This document shows positions 43,800 to 53,070 of a stretch of 64,000 nt of DNA, piece by piece (position 1 is the stretch's first letter; the number at the start of each line of letters is the position of its first letter). Origin of the DNA: VRUE01 sp963816785. GTDB taxonomy: Bacteria; Actinomycetota; Thermoleophilia; Solirubrobacterales; 70-9. The translations under genes were made by a program, and so were the position numbers. The notes beneath the pieces were generated by a model. It did not search any database, was not told the origin of the DNA, and saw nothing but the letters and a program-made list of their open reading frames with translations. Location: NCBI GenBank assembly GCA_963816785.1, contig CAWFLL010000002.1, forward strand, positions 186,001 to 250,000. The letters are read 5' to 3'.

Positions 43800-44912
43800 A
43801 TGTCGGCGCTGCCTGGGGATGAGCTTCAAGAGCTTTCGGAACGGCAGGACCCCAGGCTTCTGAGGGCTCTCGACGTCGTCGCGCCGGGGGGCGCGCTTCG
43901 CGAGGGAATCGACAACATCGTCCATGCCCGCACCGGCGGCCTGATCGTCGTCGGCGAGCCGAGCGAGATCTCCCATCTGCTCTCCGGCGGCATCGAGCTC
44001 GACCTCGACTACACGCCGGCGATGCTCTACCAGGTGGCGAAGATGGACGGGGCGATCGTCCTCAACTGCGAGGCGACGAAGATCCTCTGGGCCAACGTCC
44101 AGCTGATGCCGGACCCGACGATCCTCTCCAGCGAGACCGGCACCCGCCACCGCACCGCCGAGCGCGTCTCCAAACAGACCGACGCGCTGGTGATCGCGAT
44201 CTCCCAGCGCCGCGACGTCGTCTCCCTCTACGTCGAGGGGACCAAGTACATCCTCCAGGACATCCCCGCGGTGCTCGCCAAGGCCAACCAGGGGCTGGCG
44301 ACGCTGGAGAAGTACCGCGAGCGGCTCGACCAGGTCGCGACCCGGCTCAGCGTGCTCGAGTTCGAAGGCGGCTGCGTCCTCTACGACGCGCTCTCGGTGC
44401 TGCAGCGGGCCGAGCTGGTGACCCGGATGGCGGTCGAGGTCGAGCGCTACATCGTCGAGCTCGGCACCGAGGGGCGGCTGATCGAGATGCAGCTCGAGGA
44501 GTCGATGGTCGGTGTCGCGGCGGAAAAGACTGCGCTGATCCGCGACTACTCGGTCGAGGACTCCGAGCAGAACCTGGAAATGGTGCAGGAATCGCTCTCG
44601 CGGATAGCGCACGAGGACGTGCTCGATTTCGGTCGCCTCGCCGAGCTGCTCGGCTACGACCGCAAGGTCAACACGCTCGACTTCCCGGTGGTCCCGCGCG
44701 GCTACCGCGTCCTCGGCCGCATCCCGAGGATTCCCAAGCTTGTCGTCCAGAAGATCATCCAAGAGCTCGGCAGCCTCGAGGACGTGATCTCGGCTTCCGA
44801 CGCCGAGCTCGAGGCAGTCGATGGAGTCGGCCCGACCCGGGCCAAGGACATCCGCGAGGGGCTGCGGAGGCTCCAGGAGGTCGATCTGGTCGACCGGTAC
44901 TTGCAGAGTTGA
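43800..44912 (+). CDS. disA: DNA integrity scanning protein / diadenylate cyclase DisA
   Basis: Synthesises c-di-AMP from two ATP and binds branched DNA. Intact 370-codon gene; ATG 43800. The DAC domain has the catalytic DGA in VAKMDGAIVLNCEATKI and the RHR motif in SSETGTRHRTAERVSKQTDA, with SLYVEGTKYILQ between. The central helical spine is followed by tandem helix-hairpin-helix segments at the C-terminus (ELEAVDGVGPTRAKDIREGL) that contact DNA. RadA, its usual upstream neighbour, is missing from this locus. No c-di-AMP phosphodiesterase lies in the window. Confidence 0.97.
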   Translation: MSALPGDELQELSERQDPRLLRALDVVAPGGALREGIDNIVHARTGGLIVVGEPSEISHLLSGGIELDLDYTPAMLYQVAKMDGAIVLNCEATKILWANVQLMPDPTILSSETGTRHRTAERVSKQTDALVIAISQRRDVVSLYVEGTKYILQDIPAVLAKANQGLATLEKYRERLDQVATRLSVLEFEGGCVLYDALSVLQRAELVTRMAVEVERYIVELGTEGRLIEMQLEESMVGVAAEKTALIRDYSVEDSEQNLEMVQESLSRIAHEDVLDFGRLAELLGYDRKVNTLDFPVVPRGYRVLGRIPRIPKLVVQKIIQELGSLEDVISASDAELEAVDGVGPTRAKDIREGLRRLQEVDLVDRYLQS

Positions 44913-44978
44913 CGGTGAAAACGGACCGTCAGAAATCGAAAGGAGCAAGCGATTCCCCAGCTAGAGGAGGCGATTGAG

Positions 44979-45506
44979 GTGACCGAGGCGGACGTGGTCT
45001 ACGTCTGCGACTTCGAGGAGGGGGACAAGGTCGTCTATCCCCACCACGGAGCGGGCCTGGTCATGAAGAAAGAAACCCGCGAGCTGATGGGGGAGGAGCG
45101 GGAGTACCTGACGATCAAAATCCTCCATAACGAACTCACCGTGATGGTTCCGTGTGAGAACGCGGGCAAGGCGGGGTTGCGGCGCGTGATCGACGAGGAA
45201 GAAATCAAGAAGGTCACCGACGTCCTCACCGATGACGTGTCGGAGATGCCGAAGAACTGGAATCGGCGCTTCAAGTACAACCGCGAGAAGATCAAGACCG
45301 GCGACGTGTTCGAGCTGGCCGAGGTGGTCCGGAACCTCGCGATCCGGGAGATGGAAAAGGGCCTCTCGACCGGTGAGAAGCAGATGTACACGCGGGCCAA
45401 GAAGATCCTCGCGTCGGAGTTCATGTACGCGCTCGACAAGGACGAGGAGGGCGCGGAGGACTACCTGGACGGCCTGCTGGAGGGGCGCTTCGCCGCCACC
45501 GCGTAG
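44979..45506 (+). CDS. carD: CarD family RNA polymerase-binding regulator
   Basis: Stabilises open promoter complexes through contact with the beta subunit and DNA. Intact 175-codon gene; GTG 44979 preceded by GAGGAGG at 44964-44970. The N-terminal Tudor-like RNAP-interacting domain (CDFEEGDKVVYPHHGAGLVM, YLTIKILHNELTVMVPCEN) is followed by the helical DNA-binding domain (NWNRRFKYNREKIKTGDVFE, REMEKGLSTGEKQMYTRAKK). Length fits CdnL/CarD of actinomycetes. In mycobacteria carD likewise precedes ispD and ispF. A 6-bp stem (GACGGT/ACCGTC) separates it from disA. Confidence 0.96.
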   Translation: MTEADVVYVCDFEEGDKVVYPHHGAGLVMKKETRELMGEEREYLTIKILHNELTVMVPCENAGKAGLRRVIDEEEIKKVTDVLTDDVSEMPKNWNRRFKYNREKIKTGDVFELAEVVRNLAIREMEKGLSTGEKQMYTRAKKILASEFMYALDKDEEGAEDYLDGLLEGRFAATA

Positions 45507-45516
45507 TCCAGGCGCA

Positions 45517-46215
45517 GTAACAGCGGTCATCGCCGCCGCCGGCTCCGGTCAGAGGCTTGGAGCCGGCGGCCCGAAGGCCTTCGTGCAGGTGGGAGGGAGG
45601 CCGATGGTCGAGTGGTCGATCGAGGCCTTCCGGGCGGCTCCCTCGGTTCGCTCGATCGTCGTCGCCTGCCCGCCCGGCCATATCCACGACCTCGGCGGCC
45701 ACGATCTCGCCGTCGTCGACGGGGGTGAGACGCGAGTCGCGTCGGTCGCCAACGCCCTCGAGGTGGTCGGGACCGAGCTGGTCGCGATCCACGACGCGGC
45801 GCGGCCGCTCGTGACCGCAGCGCTGGTCGAGGAGGTGGTCGCCGCTCTCCTCGCCGATGACTCCGCCGACGCCGCGATCGCCGCCGCACAGGTGTCGGAC
45901 ACGATCAAGCGGGCCGACGTGGTTACGGGGGGTGCATTTGCCCCCGATAGCGTGGTAAATGCACGTCTCGTCGTCGAGGAGACCGTCGATCGCGAGCGAT
46001 TGTGGGCGGCACAGACGCCGCAGGTCTTCCGGGTGCAGGCGCTGCGCCGCGCCCTCGACGCCGCTCCCGAGGCGCTCGCGGCGGCGACCGACGAGGCGAT
46101 GCTGGTCGAGGCGGCGGGGGGCCGCGTGCTGATCCACCCCTCGCCGGCCGAGAACATCAAGGTGACGACGCCGCTCGACCTCCGCCTCGCCGAGGGGCTG
46201 CTCGGCGAGCGCTAG
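45517..46215 (+). CDS. ispD: 2-C-methyl-D-erythritol 4-phosphate cytidylyltransferase
   Basis: MEP pathway of isoprenoid synthesis: forms CDP-ME from MEP and CTP. Conserved motifs are AVIAAAGSGQRLGAGGPKAF, GRPMVEWSIEAFRAA, IHDAARPLVTAALVEEVV, ERLWAAQTPQVFRVQAL and the end ENIKVTTPLDLRLAEGLLG. No ATG, GTG or TTG lies in frame at the expected place: the first codon after the carD stop that fits is GTA 45517 (VTAVIAAAG), so a GTG may have been misread or a rare start is used. It overlaps the stop of a small leftward ORF at a shared CTAG. Confidence 0.94.
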   Translation, partial: VTAVIAAAGSGQRLGAGGPKAFVQVGGRPMVEWSIEAFRAAPSVRSIVVACPPGHIHDLGGHDLAVVDGGETRVASVANALEVVGTELVAIHDAARPLVTAALVEEVVAALLADDSADAAIAAAQVSDTIKRADVVTGGAFAPDSVVNARLVVEETVDRERLWAAQTPQVFRVQALRRALDAAPEALAAATDEAMLVEAAGGRVLIHPSPAENIKVTTPLDLRLAEGLLGER

Positions 46216-46376
46216 CGCAGCAGCAACCAGACCAGGGCGGCCGCGAAGCAGAGCTGCCCGACGCCGAGGGCGACGCCGAAGTTGGCGGCTCCGAGGATCG
46301 CCGCGACAGCGACGCCGGCGGCGAAGGCGACGAGGAGTACCGCGAGCTGGGTCAGCCTGGGAAGCGCCCTAGGCAC
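46212..46376 (-). CDS. Small membrane protein (54 aa), two hydrophobic segments
   Basis: A GTG at 46376 opens VPRALPRLTQLAVLLVAFAA, continues with the hydrophobic stretch GVAVAAILGAANFGVALGVG and ends QLCFAAALVWLLLR before TAG at 46212-46214. It overlaps the end of the DUF389 gene (46369) by 8 bases and its stop shares the palindromic CTAG with the ispD stop on the other strand. Two transmembrane helices are likely, with basic N- and C-termini. Coupling to DUF389 suggests a small partner subunit. I do not recognise a family. The ORF is too short to be certain. Confidence 0.5.
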   Translation of the reverse strand: MPRALPRLTQLAVLLVAFAAGVAVAAILGAANFGVALGVGQLCFAAALVWLLLR

Positions 46377-47390
46377 GGCCCGCTCGTTCCCTGCGGCGGC
46401 GATATCGGGAACGCATGTCGCTCGCCGAGAGGCCCGCTTGGACCCTGCCGGCGTCGTGGAGATGGCGCCGGCGCCGGCGCTCGTAGAGGGCCCGCTGCAA
46501 ATAGAGGGTCGCGAGGCCGGCGAGGAAGATCGCCGACAGGTTGACGCTGAGCTGCGCCATCGACCCCAGCCAGTTCGACCAGTTGCCTAGCGCCGCGGCG
46601 ACGCCGATGTTGGCGGCGGCCGGGATCGTTGTGATCGAGACTAGGACCCCGATCAGGGCGCTCGACTTGGCCGAGGTCAGCGACAGCATTCCCGCCACGC
46701 CGGCGAAGCAGGCGACGATGAACGAGAACTCGTCGGGGTTGGTGATGAACTGGGTGACCGGGCTCTGGTCGCTGTTGAAGCCGGTGTCGATCAGCCCGGT
46801 CGCCTCGCAGATCAGCGTGAATAGGAAGGCGGCCGTGATCCCGACCGGAAAGCCGATCGCGAGCGCGGTCAGCGAGCGGAGGGCGACTCTGTAGCGCCGC
46901 TCCACCACGGCGACACAGAGGCCGGCGAGCGGGCCGAACTCGGGGCCGACGATCATCGCGCCGACGATCAGGATCGAGGAGTTTGTGAAGATCCCGACCG
47001 AGGCGATCAGGCAGGCGAGGGCCATGAAGGCGAGGAAGATCCCCGAAAGCTCGGTGCCCTCCGAAGTGCGGGCCTCTACCTCCTCCCAGACCACCGCGTC
47101 GGAGGGCGCCCCCTCGGCGGCGCGTTCGGCGCTTCTCGCCCCGTCCGAGATCTGCGAGTCGATCTCCTCGAGCGCGATCGACCCGGATCGCGGCACCCCG
47201 AGCTCTTTCAGGTCCTCGACGAGAACGCTCGTGTCCTCGCGGGCGACGTCGCAGAGGATCACGTCTCCCGCCGGCTTCTGTGCGGCGCCCTCGAGGAAGA
47301 CGAGGTTGCAGGTCGATGGCGTCGGCCTCGAGCAGCGCCAGCACCTTCTGGGTGAGGTCCGTGCGGGACGACGATCCGCAGGTGGATCAT
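46369..47390 (-). CDS. DUF389 family membrane protein (frameshifted near the start)
   Basis: Conserved bacterial membrane protein of unknown function. The ATG at 47390 gives MIHLRIVV, with two breaks near 47365 and 47300 before the long open frame from GTG 47262 (MILCDVAREDTSVLVEDLKE). An N-terminal soluble ferredoxin-like region of about 90 residues is followed by the DUF389 core of five or six helices: FLAFMALACLIASVGIFTNS, SILIVGAMIVGPEFGPLAGL (the family signature), ALAIGFPVGITAAFLFTL and SLTSAKSSALIGVLVSITTI, then PAAANIGVAAALG. The tail is arginine-rich. It interrupts the usual ispD-ispF pair, on the opposite strand. Confidence 0.88.
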
Positions 47391-47434
47391 CGCGTCAGGG
47401 TATCCCCGCTCCACGTCACTTAGGCTCGACTCCC

Positions 47435-48277
47435 GTGCTGACCGACTACCACCTGCACCTGCGCCCCGATGAGGAGGGGACCCAGGCGGAGCGCTACTTC
47501 ACGGCGGAGAACGTCGATCGCTACCTGGAGGCGGCCGCCGAGGCCGGGGTCGAGGAGCTCGGCGTCGCCGAGCACATCCACCGCTTCACCCAGTCGCTCG
47601 AGCTCTGGGACCACCCGTTCTGGCGCGAACAGGCCAAGGACGACCTCGACGCCTACTGCGAGTTCGTCCGCGGCACCGAGTTGAGGCTGGGAATCGAGGC
47701 CGACTACGTGCCCGGCGCCGAGGACCGCACCGCGAACCTGCTCGAGTCGCGCGACTTCGACTACGTGGTCGGGTCGGTCCACTTCGTCGGCGACGACGCC
47801 GTCGACCACGAGGGCTTCGACATCTGGGCGGACAGCGGCGACCCCGACCGGGTCTGGCGCCGCTACTTCGAGGCGCTCGCCGAGTGCGCTCGGGCCGGGC
47901 TCTTCGACATCCTCGCCCACCCGGATCTGGTCAAGGTCTGGGGGCGGGCGCGGCCGCTGCCCGAGCGCGACCCCCGCGCCTACTACGAGCCGGCGGTGGA
48001 GGCGATCGCCGAGAGCGGGATCGCGGTCGAGGTCTCGACCGCGGGCCTGCGCAAGCCTGTCGGCGAGCTCTACCCGGCGCCCGCCTTCGCCGAGATGTGC
48101 GTCGAGGCCGGGGCCGCCTTTGCCCTCTCCTCCGACGCCCACCTGCCCGAGCACGTCGGCTACGGCTACGACCGCGCGGTCGAGTTCCTCGAGGGCCTCG
48201 GGGTGGGGGAGATCTGCGTCTTCGAGCGGCGGCAGCGGCGGCTGGAGCCGCTCGGGCCGCCGGTGGGCGAAGATTGA
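47435..48277 (+). CDS. Histidinol-phosphatase, PHP family (HisK/HisJ type)
   Basis: Removes phosphate from histidinol phosphate in histidine synthesis. Intact 280-codon gene from GTG 47435. PHP metal motifs are DYHLHLRPD, GVAEHIHRF, GIEADYVPG, VGSVHFVGDD, ILAHPDLVKVWG and SSDAHLPEHVGYGYDRA, which together define the trinuclear-metal histidinol-phosphatase branch. Other his genes are absent, so other phosphomonoesters remain possible. It lies 3 bases before ispF on the same strand and would share its transcript. Confidence 0.85.
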   Translation: MLTDYHLHLRPDEEGTQAERYFTAENVDRYLEAAAEAGVEELGVAEHIHRFTQSLELWDHPFWREQAKDDLDAYCEFVRGTELRLGIEADYVPGAEDRTANLLESRDFDYVVGSVHFVGDDAVDHEGFDIWADSGDPDRVWRRYFEALAECARAGLFDILAHPDLVKVWGRARPLPERDPRAYYEPAVEAIAESGIAVEVSTAGLRKPVGELYPAPAFAEMCVEAGAAFALSSDAHLPEHVGYGYDRAVEFLEGLGVGEICVFERRQRRLEPLGPPVGED

Positions 48278-48280
48278 GTC

Positions 48281-48739
48281 ATGAGCCCGGTCGGGATCGG
48301 CTACGACAGCCACCGCTTCGCCGCCGGCCGCCCGCTGATCCTCGGCGGGGTCGAGGTCGAGCACCAGCTCGGGCTCGAGGGGCACTCCGACGCCGACGTC
48401 CTCACCCACGCTGTGATCGACGCGCTGCTCGGCGCCGGCGGCCTCGGCGACATCGGCACCCTGTTCCCCGACGACGAGGAGCGCTGGCGCGACGCCGACT
48501 CGCTCGATCTGCTGCGGACCGTGGTCGGCATGGTCGGCGGCAGGATCGTCAACATCGACGCGACGGTCGTCTGCGAGGAGCCCCGCCTGGCGCCGCTGCG
48601 GGCGGAGATGGAGCGCGTCCTCGCCGAGGCCACCTCGGCCCGGGTCAGCGTCAAGGCGACCTCCAACGAGGGCATGGGCTGGATCGGCCGCGGCGAGGGA
48701 ATCGCCTGCATAGCGGTCGCTTCGGTGGAGAGCGAATAG
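48281..48739 (+). CDS. ispF: 2-C-methyl-D-erythritol 2,4-cyclodiphosphate synthase
   Basis: Forms the cyclic diphosphate of the MEP pathway from CDP-ME phosphate. Intact 152 codons from ATG 48281. The zinc ligands lie in GYDSHRF (Asp and His) and in the LGLEGHSDADVLTHAVIDAL segment, which also shapes the active site. The substrate and nucleotide-binding end is SVKATSNEGMGWIGRGEGIA. The usual neighbour ispD lies 2 kb upstream, separated by the inserted DUF389 and PHP genes. It precedes an acyl-CoA synthetase gene by 14 bases. Confidence 0.96.
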   Translation: MSPVGIGYDSHRFAAGRPLILGGVEVEHQLGLEGHSDADVLTHAVIDALLGAGGLGDIGTLFPDDEERWRDADSLDLLRTVVGMVGGRIVNIDATVVCEEPRLAPLRAEMERVLAEATSARVSVKATSNEGMGWIGRGEGIACIAVASVESE

Positions 48740-48753
48740 TCTTCACTGTCCCG

Positions 48754-50403
48754 ATGGGAAGTCTCAGCTCCATAGGGTCGAGCGTCCGCAAATCCGTCGT
48801 CGACAAAGCGTTTGAGGTGAAGGTCCTGCGCGATGCGGAAATCCTCGGCCTCCTCCGCCCCGACATCGCCGCCAAGATCGGCTACACCTTCCTGCGCTGG
48901 GGCCCCTCGCCGGCAACCGGCATCGCCATCGCGGCGATCCATTATCCGCACGAGCAGGCGCTGATCGACGAGCGCGGCAGCCTCACCTTCGAGCAGCTGC
49001 ACCGGCGAACCAACGCCCTCGCCCACGCTTTTGAGAGGATGGGGATCGGCTACGGCGACGGGATCGGGGTGATGTGCCGCAACCACCGTGGCTTCATCGA
49101 GGCAACCGTCGCCGCGGCCAAGATCGGCGCCAGCGCGCTCTATCTGAACACGATGTTCGCCGGCCCGCAGCTGGTCGAGGTGACCCACCGCGAGGCGCCG
49201 AAGGCGCTCGTCTTCGACGAGGAGTTCAGCGAGCTGCTCGAGGATGTCGACGATGGCATCGAACGGGTCATCGGCTGGGCCGACGGCGAGACCGAGGAGC
49301 CGACCCTCGACACCCTGATCGCGGCCAACGACGAGTCCGACCTGAAGCCGCCGCCCGACCATCCCCGCTTCGTCATCCTCACCTCGGGCACGACCGGCAG
49401 CCCGAAGGGGGCGCAGCGCAGCAGCCCCGACGGCCTGCTCATGGTCGCAGCGCTGATCGACAAGATCCCCTTCCGCAGTCGCGAGAAGATGATGGTCGCG
49501 GCGCCGCTCTTTCACTCCTGGGGCTTCTTCCACTTCGTGATGAGCCTGCCGACCGCCTCGACCCTGGTCCTGCGCCGGCGGTTCGACCCCGAGGGGACGC
49601 TGCAGGCGGTGCAGGAGCACCGCACCCAGGTGCTGGCGGTGGTGCCGGTGATGATCCAGCGGATCCTGCAGCTGCCGGAGGAGACGCTGCGCTCCTACGA
49701 CCTCTCCTCGCTGCGGATCACCTCGATCTCGGGCTCGGCGTTGCCGGGCGAGCTGGCGCTGGAGTGGATGGACCGCTTCGGCGACAACGTCTACAACCTC
49801 TACGGCTCGACCGAGGTCGCGTTCGGGACGGTCGCCACCCCCGAGGACCTGCGCGCCGCCCCCGGCACCGCGGGCCGACCTCCCTACGGCACCGCGATCC
49901 GGCTCTACGACGAGGCGGGGCGGGAGGTCCCGCGCGGTGAGGTCGGCCGGATCTTCGTCGGCAACGAGATGTCCTTCGAGGGCTACACCGGCGGCGGCAA
50001 CAAGGAGGTGATCGACGGCCTGCTGAGCAGCGGCGACGTCGGCCACTTCGACGCCGACGGCCGCCTCTTCATCGACGGCCGCGACGATGAGATGATCGTC
50101 TCCGGCGGCGAGAACGTCTTCCCGCGCGAGGTCGAGGACCTGCTCGCCGACCACGAGAGCGTGGTCGAGGTGGCCGTGATCGGGGTCGATGACGAGGAGT
50201 TCGGGCAGCGGCTGAAGGCGTTCGTCGTCGTCACCGAGGACTCCGACGTCTCCGAGGGCGACCTGAAGAAGCACGTCAAGGCCCACCTCGCCTCATACAA
50301 GACGCCGCGCGAGTTCGAGTTCCTCGACGAGCTGCCGCGCAACGCGACCGGCAAGGTCATGAAGCGCGAATTGCACGACCGCCAGACCGAGAAATCCGGT
50401 TAG
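48754..50403 (+). CDS. Acyl-CoA synthetase (FadD/AMP-binding family)
   Basis: Activates fatty or aromatic acids to CoA thioesters through an acyl-adenylate. Intact 549-codon gene from ATG 48754. ANL-superfamily motifs: the P-loop LTSGTTGSPKGAQRS, VAAPLFHSWGFFHF, NLYGSTEVAFGTV (A5) and the hinge/GRDDEMIVSGGENVFPREVE region (A8). The C-terminal catalytic lysine is in LPRNATGKVMKREL (A10). The N-terminus has an amphipathic helix typical of very-long-chain enzymes. It may be transcribed with ispF. Possible links to the beta-oxidation fusion at 12 kb are inferred only. Confidence 0.92.
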   Translation: MGSLSSIGSSVRKSVVDKAFEVKVLRDAEILGLLRPDIAAKIGYTFLRWGPSPATGIAIAAIHYPHEQALIDERGSLTFEQLHRRTNALAHAFERMGIGYGDGIGVMCRNHRGFIEATVAAAKIGASALYLNTMFAGPQLVEVTHREAPKALVFDEEFSELLEDVDDGIERVIGWADGETEEPTLDTLIAANDESDLKPPPDHPRFVILTSGTTGSPKGAQRSSPDGLLMVAALIDKIPFRSREKMMVAAPLFHSWGFFHFVMSLPTASTLVLRRRFDPEGTLQAVQEHRTQVLAVVPVMIQRILQLPEETLRSYDLSSLRITSISGSALPGELALEWMDRFGDNVYNLYGSTEVAFGTVATPEDLRAAPGTAGRPPYGTAIRLYDEAGREVPRGEVGRIFVGNEMSFEGYTGGGNKEVIDGLLSSGDVGHFDADGRLFIDGRDDEMIVSGGENVFPREVEDLLADHESVVEVAVIGVDDEEFGQRLKAFVVVTEDSDVSEGDLKKHVKAHLASYKTPREFEFLDELPRNATGKVMKRELHDRQTEKSG

Positions 50404-50422
50404 CGGCCCGAACTGGCTCAGA

Positions 50423-51997
50423 TCAGCGCTTGTGTTTCCGGTGTTTCGGCGCCAGCTTCAGCAGCACCGTCCGGCTCTCCACAGCTCTGCCATCCAGCCT
50501 TGCGTTTAGGCGATGACGCCGAGCGCTGCGCAGTTTCGACATGGCGCCGCGGCTGAGCTTGACCTTGACCACCCGTTCCTTGCCGGGCGGCACCGAAAAC
50601 GACCTTTCGCCGTAGGTGACAGGCAGCTTCGGCAGCTTTGCGGCGGATGACCGAGCCCGTTTGCGCGGGCGTCGGGTCGATTCGAGCCTCAGCCGGCCGG
50701 CACACGGTTCGGTGCCGTCCGGGCAGTGCAGCTTGAGCCGCGCCTTGCCGCCCTTCACGAGTGCCACCCGATCCGCGCGTGCCTTCGGGCTGGGCCGGCA
50801 GCAGACGAACTGCGCCCTGCTCGTCTGCGTGGTCGCACCGGCGGCGTTGGTGGCGGTCACCTGGCACTCGAAGTCGCCGCCGGTGCCTTCGACGCCGATG
50901 TTCGACCGGGTCGCGCCGGCAATCGGCTGCCCGTCCCTCAGCCACTGATAGCTGAAGCTGTGCGGCGCCCGGTAGAGCAACGCCTCGGGCATGTCGGTCG
51001 CCCAGGTGCCCTGATCGCAGGCGAGAAAGCGGGGTCTCGTGGCGATCCCCAGGGTGAGCTTCGGAGCGCCGGTCCCGACGGGGGCTTTGAGCAGTGCCGG
51101 CCGGTTGACGCCGAATGACGTCGCTCCCGCGATGCTCAGGTTTCCACCGCTGCCCCCTTCGAGCGGGGCGTAGGAGATCGAGCCGGTCGCGAGGAACGCA
51201 GCGGTGTTCGCCCAGTAGATCCGGCCGGCGGTCTGATCGATCGCGACACCTGCGGGAAAGCTCAACGTCGCGCCTGGCGTCGCCAGGTCCGAGCCCCCGC
51301 TTTCATCGAGGCCGGCGGAGGAGATGACCGCCGCGTAGGGGGAGGAGGTCTTGTGGCTGGTCCAGTAGACCCGCTGGTTGGCGGAATCGATCGCCACTCC
51401 CTCGGAGTCGCCGGTCTCCGCCCCGCTGGTATTGACGTCATCGCCGCCGCTGCCGTCGAGGGCGGCGTATGAGATCGGGCCGGTCTCGTTCGACCAGTAG
51501 ATTCGCCCGGCGGCGGGATCGATTGCGACAGCCTCTGGATTGGCGACGGTTGCTCCGGTCGTCGGCAGGTAGCCGCCCCCGCTGCCGTCGAGGTTGGCGT
51601 AGGCGATCCGGTCGGTCACCGGACCCTGGTAGTTCACCCAGTAGATCCGGCCGGCGGTGAGGTCGAGAGCGACTCCGTACGGATAGTTGACGGAGGCCCC
51701 GGAGATCGGCAGGTCGCCGCCGTCGCTGCCGTCGAGGTTTGCCCAGGAGATCTTGAATTTCCCTCCCCCGCCGTTGGCCCAGTAGATCCGGCCCGCGGCG
51801 GGATCGATCGCGATCCCTCGCGCGCCTTCCACGGTCGCAGCGCCGGTCTCGAGATCCCCACCGCCGCTGCCGTCGAGATTGGCGTAGGAGATGCTGGAGC
51901 CGGTACCGAAGTAGACCCGGTCGGCGGCGCCGGCCGCGGCGGGTGCCAGCAACCCCAATAGGACCGAGATCAGGGTTGCCAGCTTTGTCAGCTTCAC
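50423..51997 (-). CDS. Secreted YWTD-like beta-propeller with Ig-like C-terminal domain
   Basis: Intact 524-codon exported protein. The frame extends upstream, but GTG 51997 gives the signal peptide (KLTKLATLISVLLGLLAPAA). Six or seven repeats of about 43 residues follow, each with ISYANLDGSGGGDL, ATVxxPxGIAIDPAAGRIYWAN, resembling LDL-receptor class B propeller blades (RIYWAN in place of YWTD). Residues about 320-410 form an Ig-like domain (FSYQWLRDGQPIAGATRSNI, DFECQVTATNAAG), and the C-terminus is basic, with LRLESTRRPRKRAR and KLAPKHRKHKR. Adhesion or binding role is inferred. Confidence 0.82.
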   Translation of the reverse strand: MKLTKLATLISVLLGLLAPAAAGAADRVYFGTGSSISYANLDGSGGGDLETGAATVEGARGIAIDPAAGRIYWANGGGGKFKISWANLDGSDGGDLPISGASVNYPYGVALDLTAGRIYWVNYQGPVTDRIAYANLDGSGGGYLPTTGATVANPEAVAIDPAAGRIYWSNETGPISYAALDGSGGDDVNTSGAETGDSEGVAIDSANQRVYWTSHKTSSPYAAVISSAGLDESGGSDLATPGATLSFPAGVAIDQTAGRIYWANTAAFLATGSISYAPLEGGSGGNLSIAGATSFGVNRPALLKAPVGTGAPKLTLGIATRPRFLACDQGTWATDMPEALLYRAPHSFSYQWLRDGQPIAGATRSNIGVEGTGGDFECQVTATNAAGATTQTSRAQFVCCRPSPKARADRVALVKGGKARLKLHCPDGTEPCAGRLRLESTRRPRKRARSSAAKLPKLPVTYGERSFSVPPGKERVVKVKLSRGAMSKLRSARRHRLNARLDGRAVESRTVLLKLAPKHRKHKR

Positions 51998-52104
51998 CGG
52001 CGGCGATCGTAACAGCGGCAATCGGCGACCTCCTCCGCAATTTGCGGCCTTTTTGGGGCAGGTCACCGTAGCCAGCGCGCCGAGTCGCGTAGTAGGTTGC
52101 GTCG

Positions 52105-52995
52105 ATGGGAGAGCCCATGGTCAAGCTTGGGGCGGTCGAGGAGACGACCGCCGAGATCCGGGGCATAGCTGAGCGGGCTCTGGAGTGGGTGCAGGTGAGC
52201 GAGGAGCGCGTCGCCGGCGCCGAGCAGGAGCTCGCCGGGAGTGGGGCCAGGGCGGAGGCGCAGAGTGCCGAGCTGAAGCAGCGGGCGAAGGAGACCCTGC
52301 ACAAGCTTGGGGAGGAGGGGCGCGGTCGGATTGCCGCGGAACGCGCGAGACGGCGCGAGGCGGAGGCTCGCGCCACCCGCGCCGAGGCCGCCCGCGACCG
52401 CGCCGAGAAGGCCTTCGAGGAGGCTCAGGCGCGCGACGCGGCCGAGCGCGAGGCCCTGGTCGAGCAGGTGAATGCCGCCAGGGCCGAGTCCGAGAGCGCC
52501 GCCGCGGCGGCGGTCCAGCGGACCGAAGCCGCCGCCTCGAAACGCGTCCGCGAGGTCCTCGAGAAGATGCAGGCCGATGCCGACCGCCGCGTCGCCGCCG
52601 CCGAGCAGCGCGCTGCCGCCGCCGAGGCCGCCGCCGAGGAGTCGCGTGAGATCGCGATCAAGCTCGAGGCGGAAATCGAGGAGCGGGTCATGAAGGACAC
52701 CGAGGAGATCCGCCGCGAGTCCGAGGAGCGCGTCCGCAAGCTTGTCGAGAAGGTCGAAGGGAAAGCCGCGGAGCACGCTCGGGCCCGCGCCGAGGAGCAG
52801 CTCGAGGCCGAGTCCGAGCGGATCCGCGTTCAGGCCGAGCAGCGAGAGGCGCGGGTGCGCGTGGCGGCCGAGGAGGAGATCAAGGCGAGCGCCAAGCGGG
52901 CCCGCCGCGAGGTGCTGGCGGCGGCCGATGAGACGGCCCCGACCTGGTCCCGCGCCAACGAAGCCGCCTCCGGCCCCGGCTACCGCACCTTCTAA
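52105..52995 (+). CDS. Long coiled-coil protein (296 aa), unknown function
   Basis: Intact gene from ATG 52105 with a second ATG at 52117. Almost the whole length is a charged alanine/glutamate/arginine-rich helix (REAEARATRAEAARDRAEKA, VEKVEGKAAEHARARAEEQL), predicted to form one long coiled coil. A short non-helical tail follows (DETAPTWSRANEAASGPGYR). There is no signal peptide or membrane segment. Such proteins occur as cytoskeletal, DivIVA-like or envelope scaffolds, but no family can be named. It lies between a secreted propeller (divergent) and the liv operon. Confidence 0.8.
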   Translation: MGEPMVKLGAVEETTAEIRGIAERALEWVQVSEERVAGAEQELAGSGARAEAQSAELKQRAKETLHKLGEEGRGRIAAERARRREAEARATRAEAARDRAEKAFEEAQARDAAEREALVEQVNAARAESESAAAAAVQRTEAAASKRVREVLEKMQADADRRVAAAEQRAAAAEAAAEESREIAIKLEAEIEERVMKDTEEIRRESEERVRKLVEKVEGKAAEHARARAEEQLEAESERIRVQAEQREARVRVAAEEEIKASAKRARREVLAAADETAPTWSRANEAASGPGYRTF

Positions 52996-53070
52996 GCCGC
53001 GCGCTCGCGGAGCCGGTTTGCGCTCCTGTTCGGGCTTGGATCGCCAACCTGCCGGGTAGAGTCAGCGCTG

